Shown here in pieces: positions 52,220 to 61,919 of a stretch of 64,000 bases of DNA. The position numbers and the translations under genes are program-made. Location: the NCBI GenBank assembly GCA_027063305.1, contig JAMORY010000002.1, positions 1 to 64,000 on the forward strand, read 5' to 3'. The stretch is from Sulfurovum sp. Its GTDB lineage: Bacteria; Campylobacterota; Campylobacteria; Campylobacterales; Sulfurovaceae. The notes under the pieces are model-generated. The model saw nothing but the letters and a program-made list of their open reading frames with translations, ran no database searches and had not been told where the DNA came from. Within the stretch, counting starts at the first letter, position 1; each line of letters starts with the position of its first letter.

Positions 52220-53255
52220 TAAAAGATTTAAAATTGATAATGTTGAAATAGGGGAAGGGTGTAAACCTTATATTATTGCAGAAATGTCTGCGAACCATGG
52301 AAATAAAATAGAAAATGCTATAGAAATTATTCAAACAGCCAAAGCTTGTGGTGCAGATGCAGTAAAGATCCAAACGTATACGGCGGATACTTTAACCTTG
52401 AACTGTCAAATAGACGCTTTTAAAGCTAAAGGAGCATGGGAGGGAGTTTATTTGTATGATTTGTACAAAGATGCAGCTATGCCATGGGAATGGATTCCAA
52501 AGCTCCAAAAAGTTGCAGCTGATGTAGGAATTACACTTTTTTCATCTCCTTTTGATTTTTCATCTGTTGCATTTTTGGAAAAACTTGATATGCCTGCATA
52601 TAAAATAGCGTCTCCTGAGATTATTGATCTTCCCTTAGTTAGGCGTATTGCCCAAACAGGAAAGCCTATTATATTGTCGACAGGAAATGCAACAATCGGT
52701 CAGATCAATGAAGCTTGTGCTGTATTGATAGAAGAAGGTGTGAAAGATGTTGCCATTCTTAAATGTACCAGTGAGTATCCTGCTTCTCCTAAAGGGATTA
52801 ATTTAAGAACAATTGCAAATTTGAAAGAGGTATTTCAGTGTCCTGTAGGTTTATCCGATCATACATTAGGATCAGCAGTGCCTATAGGTGCCATTGCATT
52901 AGGGGCAAACATCATTGAAAAACATTTTATTGTTGATAGAACAGAGACAACAGCAGATAGTTTTTTCTCTGCTACACCGGAAGAGTTAAAGATGATTGTA
53001 GATGGAGGGAAAATGGTCTATGACGCGGTTGGGGATATATCCTATCCTGTGAAAGCACTTCCTCCACAACGCTCTTTGATTGCAGTTGATGATATTGATA
53101 TTGGAGAATTACTGATAGAAAATAAGAACTTCAAGAGTTTAAGACCCGGTGGTGGTATTGAGCCAAAATATGTAAATCTTGTTGAAAATAGAAAAGCTTC
53201 TCAATTGATATTAAAGGGTACTCTCTTGACATGGGATATGATTGGTGGGAAGTGA
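52212..53255 (+). CDS. pseI: Pseudaminic acid synthase, PseI
   Basis: NeuB family with SAF domain: PYIIAEMSANHGNKIENA, LGANIIEKHFIVDRTETTADSFFSATPEEL. Confidence 0.95.
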   Translation: MFNKRFKIDNVEIGEGCKPYIIAEMSANHGNKIENAIEIIQTAKACGADAVKIQTYTADTLTLNCQIDAFKAKGAWEGVYLYDLYKDAAMPWEWIPKLQKVAADVGITLFSSPFDFSSVAFLEKLDMPAYKIASPEIIDLPLVRRIAQTGKPIILSTGNATIGQINEACAVLIEEGVKDVAILKCTSEYPASPKGINLRTIANLKEVFQCPVGLSDHTLGSAVPIGAIALGANIIEKHFIVDRTETTADSFFSATPEELKMIVDGGKMVYDAVGDISYPVKALPPQRSLIAVDDIDIGELLIENKNFKSLRPGGGIEPKYVNLVENRKASQLILKGTLLTWDMIGGK

Positions 53256-53261
53256 TAATTT

Positions 53262-54194
53262 ATGGATAGGTTAAAAGTTGCATTTTTTACAGAAGCAGGT
53301 TCAAAAAGAGGTATGGGACATTTGGTTCGTTGTCATACGATTAGCCAGGAGTTTAAAAAACATCAACACGCTATCTTTTTTAATCTTGTAAGTGACATTA
53401 GATATGACAGCAGATTTAAAAACATTAACTATATAACGTGGGAAAACTTTACGCTGACAGAAACATACGATATTGTGTTTATTGACAGTTATGAAGCAGA
53501 GCAAAAGGTATATGAAGCAATTTCTAAACATTGTAAAGTGGCAGTTTATATAGATGACTATGGAAGGTTGATATATCCTAATGGGATAGTAGTCAATTTC
53601 GCACCGGAAGCAAAGGCATACTTTAAAACGTGCAATAATAAGTATTTGTTGGGACTAAAGTATTTGCCACTCAGAAAAAAGCTAGTACAAACCAACAAGC
53701 AGAGTGGCAACGCCATTTTTATAATGCTGGGGGGAAGTGATACAGGTGGGTTAACATTGTCTGTACTAAAGGTGCTAAAAAATAATACATTAAAAAAGTA
53801 TGTAGTTATTAATAAAAAGAGTGACCTTTTGGAAGCAAAAAAATATAAAAACTGCTCTATTCTTTACAAGCCAACAGATAATATATTATTTGATGCCATG
53901 AGTAAAAGTTCTGTTGCTATTACCACAGCAAGTATGAGTGTATATGAACTTGCATATTTGAAAATACCAACGATTATATTGGCAGTGGCAGAAAATCAAT
54001 ATAAAGGTGTAAATCAGTTTTTGAAGTTTAATTTAGCACAGCAAAATATAAATATTCTTAATAAAAATTGGAAACAAAAATTACGATATAGTTTTGAGAA
54101 AGTTTGTCAAATTAAACGAACAAGAGCCGTAGTTGGGAAAAATGGAAATAATTGTATCTATCAACAAGTGATGAGAGTATTTAATGAAAAGTAA
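53262..54194 (+). CDS. pseG: PseG-like UDP-sugar hydrolase / GT-B fold protein
   Basis: FFTEAGSKRGMGHLVRCHTISQEF resembles the PseG N-terminus; IFIMLGGSDTGGLTLSVLK; position in pse cluster. Confidence 0.75.
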   Translation: MDRLKVAFFTEAGSKRGMGHLVRCHTISQEFKKHQHAIFFNLVSDIRYDSRFKNINYITWENFTLTETYDIVFIDSYEAEQKVYEAISKHCKVAVYIDDYGRLIYPNGIVVNFAPEAKAYFKTCNNKYLLGLKYLPLRKKLVQTNKQSGNAIFIMLGGSDTGGLTLSVLKVLKNNTLKKYVVINKKSDLLEAKKYKNCSILYKPTDNILFDAMSKSSVAITTASMSVYELAYLKIPTIILAVAENQYKGVNQFLKFNLAQQNINILNKNWKQKLRYSFEKVCQIKRTRAVVGKNGNNCIYQQVMRVFNEK

Positions 54195-55329
54195 AAAAGT
54201 ATTAATCCTAGGTGGAAGTCATAGAGATATCCCTCTAATAAAGGCTGCACAGGCATTGGGGTATTTTGTAATTACATTAGGTAGTAAGGCGTACTATAAA
54301 GGGCACGCTTATGCGAATAAATATTTTTTGGTTAACTTTAATAACCTAGAAAAAGTTCGGAAAGTTATTAAAGATGAAAAAATTAACTATTTGATTCCAG
54401 GTTCAGGAGAAGAATCATATTTAAATACCGTTTTATTGGCAAAAGAATTTAATATAGGAAATTTTGACAAGATAGAAGTAGCAAGATTGATTCATAATAA
54501 ATGGAAATTTAAAGATTTTTGCTTACAACATGGTATTTCTACACCAAAAGGTATATATTATCAAAACAACCAAGATTTATCTGTATTGACTTTTCCTGTT
54601 GTTATAAAACCCACAAGTCTATCAGGTGGACGAGGTGTGGATATCGTGTATAATGAAAATGAACTCCGAAAATCACTCAAAAAGACCACTGAGATTACGA
54701 ATGAAATATTTCTTGAAGAGTATATTCATGGACAATTAATTGCTTATAGTATATTTTTGCAAGATCAAAAAATAAAATACGCATTCAGTGGGGTAGATGA
54801 AACATATCTTAATCCTTATCTTATAACAACAGCATATCCATTAACACTAGATAATGAAGTAGAAGAAATATTAAGTAGAGATATTGAAAAAATTGCAAAA
54901 ATACTAAGTTTGGTAGATGGTATGTTTCATTTACAGGTTATTATTAAAGAGAGTATTCCTTATATAATAGATGTAACAAGAAGAATCCCTGGAGACTTTT
55001 ACCCCTTTCTTATAGAAGAAGCCAATGATGTAGAATATAGCAAGGCAGTAGTCAAAGCGTATTTAGGAGACAATATAGCAGAAGAGTTGGTAAAGAAAGA
55101 AGATAACTTTGTTATCAGATATGTAGTTATGCCATCAAAAAATGGAATCTATAAGGGAATAAAAATAGATCCAGCTATTGAAAATAATATTATTTACAGG
55201 TTTGACTTATTGGATAAAGGAGATATAATAAGTGACTATATAAATACACAAGTAGCGGTAATTTTGATAAAAAATTATCAAGAAACAGATAGTTTGGACC
55301 AAGTAGTTGTTGTTGAAATTGATACATAA
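54184..55329 (+). CDS. ATP-grasp domain ligase
   Basis: FPVVIKPTSLSGGRGVDIVYNENEL, FLEEYIHGQLIAYSIFL, YIIDVTRRIPGDFYPF. Confidence 0.85.
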   Translation: MKSKKVLILGGSHRDIPLIKAAQALGYFVITLGSKAYYKGHAYANKYFLVNFNNLEKVRKVIKDEKINYLIPGSGEESYLNTVLLAKEFNIGNFDKIEVARLIHNKWKFKDFCLQHGISTPKGIYYQNNQDLSVLTFPVVIKPTSLSGGRGVDIVYNENELRKSLKKTTEITNEIFLEEYIHGQLIAYSIFLQDQKIKYAFSGVDETYLNPYLITTAYPLTLDNEVEEILSRDIEKIAKILSLVDGMFHLQVIIKESIPYIIDVTRRIPGDFYPFLIEEANDVEYSKAVVKAYLGDNIAEELVKKEDNFVIRYVVMPSKNGIYKGIKIDPAIENNIIYRFDLLDKGDIISDYINTQVAVILIKNYQETDSLDQVVVVEIDT

Positions 55330-55361
55330 CTTTATTATCGAGAAGAAAAAAGTGAGAATAA

Positions 55362-56429
55362 ATGTATAAATTAGCATTTTTGGGTGGTGGAACAGAATCT
55401 ATTGCGGGGTATGTACACCTAATAGCTTCACAAATGGATAGAAAGTTTGAAGTAGTAGGTGGTATTTTCAGTAGAGAGAGTCAAAAGTCGCAAATGGCAG
55501 CACAAGAGTATAAAGTTAAACATTTTGATTCTATTGCAGAAATGTGTGAGCAAGTAGATATTGTTGTTGTGCTGACACCTACCCCTGAACATTATAGAAA
55601 TATAACAGAGTTATTAAGGTTTGATGTTGGTATTATCGTAGATAAGCCAATTGTGAGTGAACTTAGTGAAACATTAATAGATGAAAATAAATTTATAGTA
55701 GTAACGCATAATTATAGTGGATATCCATTAGTGAGAGAACTTAAAGAACTAATCAGGCATGCACACTTAGGTGAAATAAAAAAAATTAAAATTAATATGC
55801 CTCAAGAGAGTTTTTTTAAACCAATGAAGCCAGGATACCCTCAACAGTGGCGGATACAGGATAAAAGTATTCCAACAATTTCTCTTGATTTAGGTGTGCA
55901 TGTTTTTCACTTATTGGAGTTTTTATATCCGGATGATATTGTAGAAGTCTTTGCGGAGTGTAGCAGCTTTTCACGTTTTGATGTGATTGATGATTATGAT
56001 ATTTTAGTTCGATCAAAAAATATCAAAGCAGTACTTAGTTTTAGTAAAATATCTTTAGGAAATAGGAATGAATTAAGTATTGAAGTTTATGGAAACCATG
56101 CTGGTGCAAAATGGGAGCATTCAAATCCGGAAGAGTTGATTATTGCATATACAGATGGAAAAAGAGAAGTATTTTCACGAGGGTATGCTCCATATGAAGC
56201 ATATAAAAAACGTTATAACCGAATGGCTCCTGGACATATGGCAGGCTTTATAGAAGCATTTGCAAATCTTTATGTTGATATTGAAGAAGCCTTCACCCAC
56301 TTTAAAAGTACAGGAGTGTTTCAGTCAAATGCGTTTGTCTATGATGCAGCACATTCCTATAAAAGTTTAAAGTTTTTAGATCTGGCAAAAGAAAGTACAC
56401 AAAAGGGAAAATGGATTGAGTGGAAGTAG
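55362..56429 (+). CDS. Gfo/Idh/MocA family oxidoreductase
   Basis: LAFLGGGTESIAGYVHLIA, VVLTPTPEHY, IIVDKPIVSEL, LDLGVHVFHLLEFL. Confidence 0.88.
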   Translation: MYKLAFLGGGTESIAGYVHLIASQMDRKFEVVGGIFSRESQKSQMAAQEYKVKHFDSIAEMCEQVDIVVVLTPTPEHYRNITELLRFDVGIIVDKPIVSELSETLIDENKFIVVTHNYSGYPLVRELKELIRHAHLGEIKKIKINMPQESFFKPMKPGYPQQWRIQDKSIPTISLDLGVHVFHLLEFLYPDDIVEVFAECSSFSRFDVIDDYDILVRSKNIKAVLSFSKISLGNRNELSIEVYGNHAGAKWEHSNPEELIIAYTDGKREVFSRGYAPYEAYKKRYNRMAPGHMAGFIEAFANLYVDIEEAFTHFKSTGVFQSNAFVYDAAHSYKSLKFLDLAKESTQKGKWIEWK

Positions 56430-56506
56430 TGTATAATTAGCAGAATTATCTAAAATATATAGTTGGGAAAACAGTTGAGTAATATAAATAAAATAAGGTT
56501 TAGAGA

Positions 56507-58819
56507 GTGAAACGTATAAAAATTCTAGACTGTACATTACGAGATGGCGGATATGTGAATAATTGGCAGTTTTCCAATATGCAAATCAGCAGGATCTCTT
56601 CTGCTTTGGAAGCGGCAGGTATTGATATCGTCGAATATGGATACCTTAATCAGAAAAAAGGAAATGCTGACAATACTACACTTTTTGATAAGATACAAAG
56701 CATTAAGGAGAAATGTAACGCGGTAGCCAAAAATGGAAAAGTAGTCATGATCAATTATGGAGACTATCCTATTGATCTTCTTCCCCATCAAAAAGAAAGT
56801 GTTATTGACGGAATCCGGTTGGCATTTCACAAAAAAGATCTACAATCGGCATTGGAGATGGCTACAGAGATCATACAGCGGGGATATAAACTTTACCTTC
56901 AACCCATGGTAACCAAAACGTATACACAAAAAGAGTTCCGAGAGATGCTGGATGCAGTAAATCATCTGATGCCGTATGCTTTTTATATTGTAGACAGTTT
57001 TGGTTCAATGACACTGACAGAGTTCAGAACCTACCTGTTATCTGCGGATGAAGTATTGTATCCGAAAATTGTTCTGGGATATCATGCTCATAATAATATG
57101 CAGCTGGCATTTTCAAATACGATCGATATGTGTCATGCCAAACTGCAAAGAGATATCATTATTGATGCCAGTATCTATGGTATGGGAAGAGGAGCGGGAA
57201 ATCTCAATACAGAATTGATCGCTGATTATTTGAATACCACGTTTCATGCATCATACAATACGTTGCCGCTACTTGAAATAATAGATCTGTATCTCTCCTC
57301 ATATATGAAACAGAACCCATGGGGATTTTCACCGGCACAGTATCTCTCCGCACGCTTTGACTGTCACCCGAACTATGCAACCTACCTGATAGGAAAAAAT
57401 ACCAATCATATTGTGAATATCAGGAATATTTTGGCACGTTTACCTCAAGAGGAAAAAGTATCTTTTAATGAAACACTTGCAGAAAAACTTTATATTGATG
57501 CATTGGTGGAAGAACGAACGCCAATCAAAAAAGTACTGCATCTGGATATGGCGAAGCATATCCTGTTGATCGCTTCAGGAAAAAGTGTAAGATCTTACCA
57601 GGCAATACTGGAGGAAAAGTCGAAAAGAAAAGAGTATCTTCTGATTGCCCTGAATCATATTCCGGAGATGACATGTGATTACTACTTCTTCTCAAACCAG
57701 AAAAGGTTCAATGAGTTTTATATGTCTGTACCATCTGATAAATTGGTGGTGAGTAATAATATAGATACGGATGGAAGGGAGTGTTATGTTTTTCCTTTTC
57801 AACAGTTTGCTTTTGTTGAAAAACAGTTTATCCCCAATATCGCAGTTGTGGTATTGCAATATCTTATTTCCCAAGGATTCGCTGAAGTTGAAGTGGCAGG
57901 ATTGGACGGATATGACCTGAAAAGCCTGGAAAACTATAGTTATAACGAGAGTACTGTTATTACGGATGTCAAAGCGATGAAAGAAGAGAATACACGTTTG
58001 GCATTTGCAATAGAGAAATTGAGCAGGAATATCCATATTCTATTTGTAACACCGTCTCAATTTCAAAAAAGTATACCGCTTAAAATTATTGGAGTGATCC
58101 CGGCTCGATACAGGTCGAGCCGTTTTGAGGGGAAACCACTATGCATGATAGCCGGAGTCCCAATGATCAAAAGAACCTATATGCAGGCAAAACAGTCTCA
58201 GTTGCTGGATAGGTTGGTTGTAGCAACAGATGATCCAAAAATAGAAGAGTACTGCAAAAAAGAACATATACCGGTGATAATGACAAGCAGTAACTGCCTG
58301 ACCGGAACCGATAGGATCGCAGAGGTAGCACAACGGGAGTCATTTGATTTATACGTCAATATCCAAGGGGATGAACCGGTGATCGATCCTGGAACCATTG
58401 ACAGTATTGTGGAAGAGTATAGGCGATATGGAAATAGATATATTGCTTATAATCTCTATAAAGTTATTGATGATATGCAGGAAGTAAAGAGTAATACGAT
58501 CATTAAAACAGTGGTGAATGAAAAGGATGAATTGATCTATATGTCCAGACATCCAATTCCATTTTCCAAAATGCAGGAAACACCTGCATATAAAAAACAG
58601 GTATGTGTGTATGGTTTTACCAAAAGAGCCCTCTCTTTGTTTGCATCACGGGACAAAACATTGAATGAGAAGTATGAGGATATTGAAATCTTGCGTTTTG
58701 TGGATATGGGCTATAAAGTAAAGATGAGAGAGACTAATGCCGATTCTATAGCGGTAGATATTCCGGATGATGTTCAAAAGGTTGAGCGCTATCTTCAGCA
58801 GAAAGGTTTGGAGTCGTGA
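56507..58819 (+). CDS. Fusion protein: HMGL-like aldolase domain + middle domain + KdsB-like CMP-ulosonate cytidylyltransferase
   Basis: N: ILDCTLRDGGYVNNWQF, GYHAHNNMQLAFSNTI, IYGMGRGAGNLNTELI; C (from about aa 526): IGVIPARYRSSRFEGKPLCMIAGVPMIKRTYMQ, NIQGDEPVIDP, YGFTKRAL. Confidence 0.88.
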   Translation: MKRIKILDCTLRDGGYVNNWQFSNMQISRISSALEAAGIDIVEYGYLNQKKGNADNTTLFDKIQSIKEKCNAVAKNGKVVMINYGDYPIDLLPHQKESVIDGIRLAFHKKDLQSALEMATEIIQRGYKLYLQPMVTKTYTQKEFREMLDAVNHLMPYAFYIVDSFGSMTLTEFRTYLLSADEVLYPKIVLGYHAHNNMQLAFSNTIDMCHAKLQRDIIIDASIYGMGRGAGNLNTELIADYLNTTFHASYNTLPLLEIIDLYLSSYMKQNPWGFSPAQYLSARFDCHPNYATYLIGKNTNHIVNIRNILARLPQEEKVSFNETLAEKLYIDALVEERTPIKKVLHLDMAKHILLIASGKSVRSYQAILEEKSKRKEYLLIALNHIPEMTCDYYFFSNQKRFNEFYMSVPSDKLVVSNNIDTDGRECYVFPFQQFAFVEKQFIPNIAVVVLQYLISQGFAEVEVAGLDGYDLKSLENYSYNESTVITDVKAMKEENTRLAFAIEKLSRNIHILFVTPSQFQKSIPLKIIGVIPARYRSSRFEGKPLCMIAGVPMIKRTYMQAKQSQLLDRLVVATDDPKIEEYCKKEHIPVIMTSSNCLTGTDRIAEVAQRESFDLYVNIQGDEPVIDPGTIDSIVEEYRRYGNRYIAYNLYKVIDDMQEVKSNTIIKTVVNEKDELIYMSRHPIPFSKMQETPAYKKQVCVYGFTKRALSLFASRDKTLNEKYEDIEILRFVDMGYKVKMRETNADSIAVDIPDDVQKVERYLQQKGLES

Positions 58820-59436
58820 TACGTGTTGTTCTTTGGGATTTTGATGGAGTTATTATAGACAGTATGGCAGTAAGAGATCAGGGGTTTCGCCAGATTTTTA
58901 ATTGCTACCCAACGGGTATGGTGGAAGACCTGATACGGTATCACCGACAAAATGCCGGTCTTTCAAGGTTTCACAAGATCAGATATTTTTATACACATAT
59001 TCTTGGTAAGGAGATTACTGATGAAAAGGTATATGACTATGCAGAGCAGTTTTCTCAAACCATGAGAAAGATCCTGATCAATCATCAATATTTAATAGAT
59101 GAGACCATAGCATATATTGAGAAAAACCATACATACTACCAGTTTCATATTGTCTCCGGTTCTGAAGAGAAAGAACTTAATTATCTTTGTCAGGAATTGG
59201 GAATTGATCAATATTTTAAAACAATAGAAGGGTCTCCTATGCCCAAGAAACAACTTGTTGAAAATATTTTAAAAGTATATGGATATGATCGTTCGGAGTC
59301 AATATTAATTGGGGATAGCATAAATGACTATGAAGCAGCGGTAGAGAATGGTATTTCATTTTATGGCTATAACAACCCTGAACTTAAAGTAGTAGCCGAA
59401 AGATATATCGATACGTTTCGGTCATGGGAACTGTAA
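58816..59436 (+). CDS. HAD-superfamily phosphatase
   Basis: VVLWDFDGVIIDSMAVRDQGF, IVSGSEEKEL, ILIGDSINDYEAAVENGI. Confidence 0.87.
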   Translation: MIRVVLWDFDGVIIDSMAVRDQGFRQIFNCYPTGMVEDLIRYHRQNAGLSRFHKIRYFYTHILGKEITDEKVYDYAEQFSQTMRKILINHQYLIDETIAYIEKNHTYYQFHIVSGSEEKELNYLCQELGIDQYFKTIEGSPMPKKQLVENILKVYGYDRSESILIGDSINDYEAAVENGISFYGYNNPELKVVAERYIDTFRSWEL

Positions 59437-60687
59437 ATGGCAGGTTTACTTTCGCCAAGAATACTCAATTTGGGACTAAGAACAGTATCGATGGCAGGCA
59501 GATTTGTCCTGATCCTTTCAATTGCAAAACTGCTTTCAGCAGAAGAGTTGGGGCTGTTTGGACTATTGAGCACAACGATCGGTTTTTTTGTTTTGCTTTT
59601 TGGATTTGATTTCTATGGATATGCCAACAGAGAGATGCTGGCGGCTGGACATGAAAACCTTTTTAATATACTGATAAATCAGTTATATGCCTATATCCCG
59701 CTCTATATGGTTTTTATGCCGTTTGCCATAGGTGTTTTTTGGAAAGAAGTGCTTCCCTGGAGTTATGCAGGATGGTTTTTGACCCTTGTGTTTATTGAAC
59801 ATCTTTCAACAGAGTTTAACAGGGCTTTGAACATGATGCAGCATCCTCTTGCTGCAACGGTAGTACTGTTTTTGAGAAGTGCCTCCTGGGTACTTTTTGT
59901 GCTGCCGTTAATGTATTTTGAAGCACAATGGAGACATTTGGATATATTGCTTGGCGGATGGCTGTTTGGAGGGGTATTCTCTATACTTTTTGCTATTTGG
60001 TTTCTGTCAAAGCATATGATGGTGAAAAAAAACTTCAAGCTTGATACCACATGGATCCTTCGTGGTTATAAGGTAGGTATGATTTTTTTTCTGGGTACAC
60101 TCAGCCTGCAGGCAATTACGCTGCTTGACAAGTTTTGGCTAAAATACCTTTCTGGTGAAGCAATGGTAGGGGTTTATACATTTTACTGGACACTGGTGTT
60201 GGGGATGACAGCATTTATTCATGCAGGAATGATCGTATTTCTTTCTCCCAAAATTGTTAAAGCATTCCAGGAAAAACAGTTTGATGATTTTAATGCGCTG
60301 TTGTCACAGTTTCTGAAGGAGTTGGCAGTTGCAAGTGTGTTTATGGTGGTTGTTCTTTTTAGTATAATGCCTATTGTGGTAGGGTGGGTAGGAAAAGAGA
60401 TCTATACAGAACATTATCACATATTGTATCTGTTGGGGGTAACAGGAGTATTTATCGTATTGACAAATCATCCTCATACATTTCTATATGCCGCACGGAA
60501 AGACAAATATATGCTTCTTGCCAATATCTCTGCACTGTTGATATTCATATCAGGTATGTTTGTAATGAAACAGATGGAGGGGTATACGGCCATTGAACAG
60601 GTGACACTGGTGATGATGGGAACATACGGCTGGATGCTGGGTATTAAGTCGCTGGGGTATTTATATTATAGAAAAGAGTATTTATGA
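59437..60687 (+). CDS. Polysaccharide/O-antigen flippase (Wzx/MATE-like)
   Basis: Multi-TM protein; SAEELGLFGLLSTTIGFFVLLFGFDFYGYANREM. Confidence 0.85.
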   Translation: MAGLLSPRILNLGLRTVSMAGRFVLILSIAKLLSAEELGLFGLLSTTIGFFVLLFGFDFYGYANREMLAAGHENLFNILINQLYAYIPLYMVFMPFAIGVFWKEVLPWSYAGWFLTLVFIEHLSTEFNRALNMMQHPLAATVVLFLRSASWVLFVLPLMYFEAQWRHLDILLGGWLFGGVFSILFAIWFLSKHMMVKKNFKLDTTWILRGYKVGMIFFLGTLSLQAITLLDKFWLKYLSGEAMVGVYTFYWTLVLGMTAFIHAGMIVFLSPKIVKAFQEKQFDDFNALLSQFLKELAVASVFMVVVLFSIMPIVVGWVGKEIYTEHYHILYLLGVTGVFIVLTNHPHTFLYAARKDKYMLLANISALLIFISGMFVMKQMEGYTAIEQVTLVMMGTYGWMLGIKSLGYLYYRKEYL

Positions 60688-61919
60688 CCGGGAAAAAAAA
60701 TATTTTAGTTTATATTAATGATTCTTTGGGGGAACTGGACTGGGTCGCTCCATATATGCAATCGGAGGAAGCACGGGATTTTTGTTTCTATATATATTTG
60801 AATGGTCCTGGAAGTACCTATGATGAAAAAATAAAGATCCTTCAGCGCTATGGTTTGGGGAGTGCTGATAACATACACTGTGTGAACCGTCGTACAAGAC
60901 TGGAACCGTTCCTTTTTCAGATAGATATGTTTCTAAACAGGGTGCTTGGGCGGATTAAACTGGTTTCTTTCCATCTGTTTGAAATGTGTCGGAGTACTAT
61001 AGATGGGGTAAGATGGCTGCTGTCCCGACTTCCGTTGGTAAAAAGCAGTGTAGCATTTGATGTGATTTTCAGGGATTATAATCTCAAAGAGAGTTTTGCC
61101 ATGAATTGCTTTATCAGGCATAGCCCTCAGGCAAAGATCGTGATCTATCCCCATGCAGTTGGTCTGCAAAGAAAACATGAAATGTGCCCCCGTGAACCGG
61201 CTAAGCAGGTACAGGCAGACCTGTGGCTGGAAAATTCGGACTATTCAGATATTATGAAGTATGACCCATACTATCAAAAGATATTTTTTGCTTCCGGAGT
61301 ACCGGGATTCGATATAAACTATAAACGCCCGGCTCTTTTTGATGTCGCATCAAAAAAGGCGGTCATTATAACACGGGACTGCAGTATGACTTTTGGTTTT
61401 ACCTATGAAATGGCTATGAAAGCTTTTGACGAACTTTTGGAAAAACTTGGGGAACAGGGGTATCAAGCCTACATCAAGCATCATCCGAGAGATAGGGAGC
61501 TGAAGCGATGGAGAAAGATCCAGCAGAAGTATCAACACTGTTATGAACTTGAAGAGAGTTTGAATACGCTGACGATGGAACATGCTGTATGTTTTACACT
61601 CTTTTCAACAGCACCGCTTTTTTTGCTTTCCCGTGGTGTCCCGGTATTGGAGTTTTCCCCCTATAGGCAGTATGATGCATACCAGCAGCGTTTTCCGATG
61701 CATTATAAAAATGAAAATGGTGAGATGACACATGACCTTCTGTCTTTAAAGCTTTTTGATCGCATTGATGTATCTACAGATGATCTCTCTTCTTGTCTGG
61801 AAGCATCTTCTCTCAAGGATCTTGCTTTACGGCAGTATAAGGTATGTCAAACTATATTTCCTCCCGGAGCAAACCAAAAAATCACAATGAAACTTCAAGA
61901 GATAACAGATGGCCGGTAA
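60684..61919 (+). CDS. Putative surface-glycan glycosyltransferase (HP-motif, GT-B-like)
   Basis: IVIYPHAVGLQRKHE, AYIKHHPRDREL, FTLFSTAPLFLLSRGVPVLEF; glycan locus context. Confidence 0.6.
   Translation: MTGKKNILVYINDSLGELDWVAPYMQSEEARDFCFYIYLNGPGSTYDEKIKILQRYGLGSADNIHCVNRRTRLEPFLFQIDMFLNRVLGRIKLVSFHLFEMCRSTIDGVRWLLSRLPLVKSSVAFDVIFRDYNLKESFAMNCFIRHSPQAKIVIYPHAVGLQRKHEMCPREPAKQVQADLWLENSDYSDIMKYDPYYQKIFFASGVPGFDINYKRPALFDVASKKAVIITRDCSMTFGFTYEMAMKAFDELLEKLGEQGYQAYIKHHPRDRELKRWRKIQQKYQHCYELEESLNTLTMEHAVCFTLFSTAPLFLLSRGVPVLEFSPYRQYDAYQQRFPMHYKNENGEMTHDLLSLKLFDRIDVSTDDLSSCLEASSLKDLALRQYKVCQTIFPPGANQKITMKLQEITDGR

Noticed and set aside
53262-54194. Considered the gene as a simple glycosyltransferase rather than PseG
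   Set aside because: GMGHLVRC near the N-terminus and placement within the pse set favour a PseG-type hydrolase, though confidence is moderate
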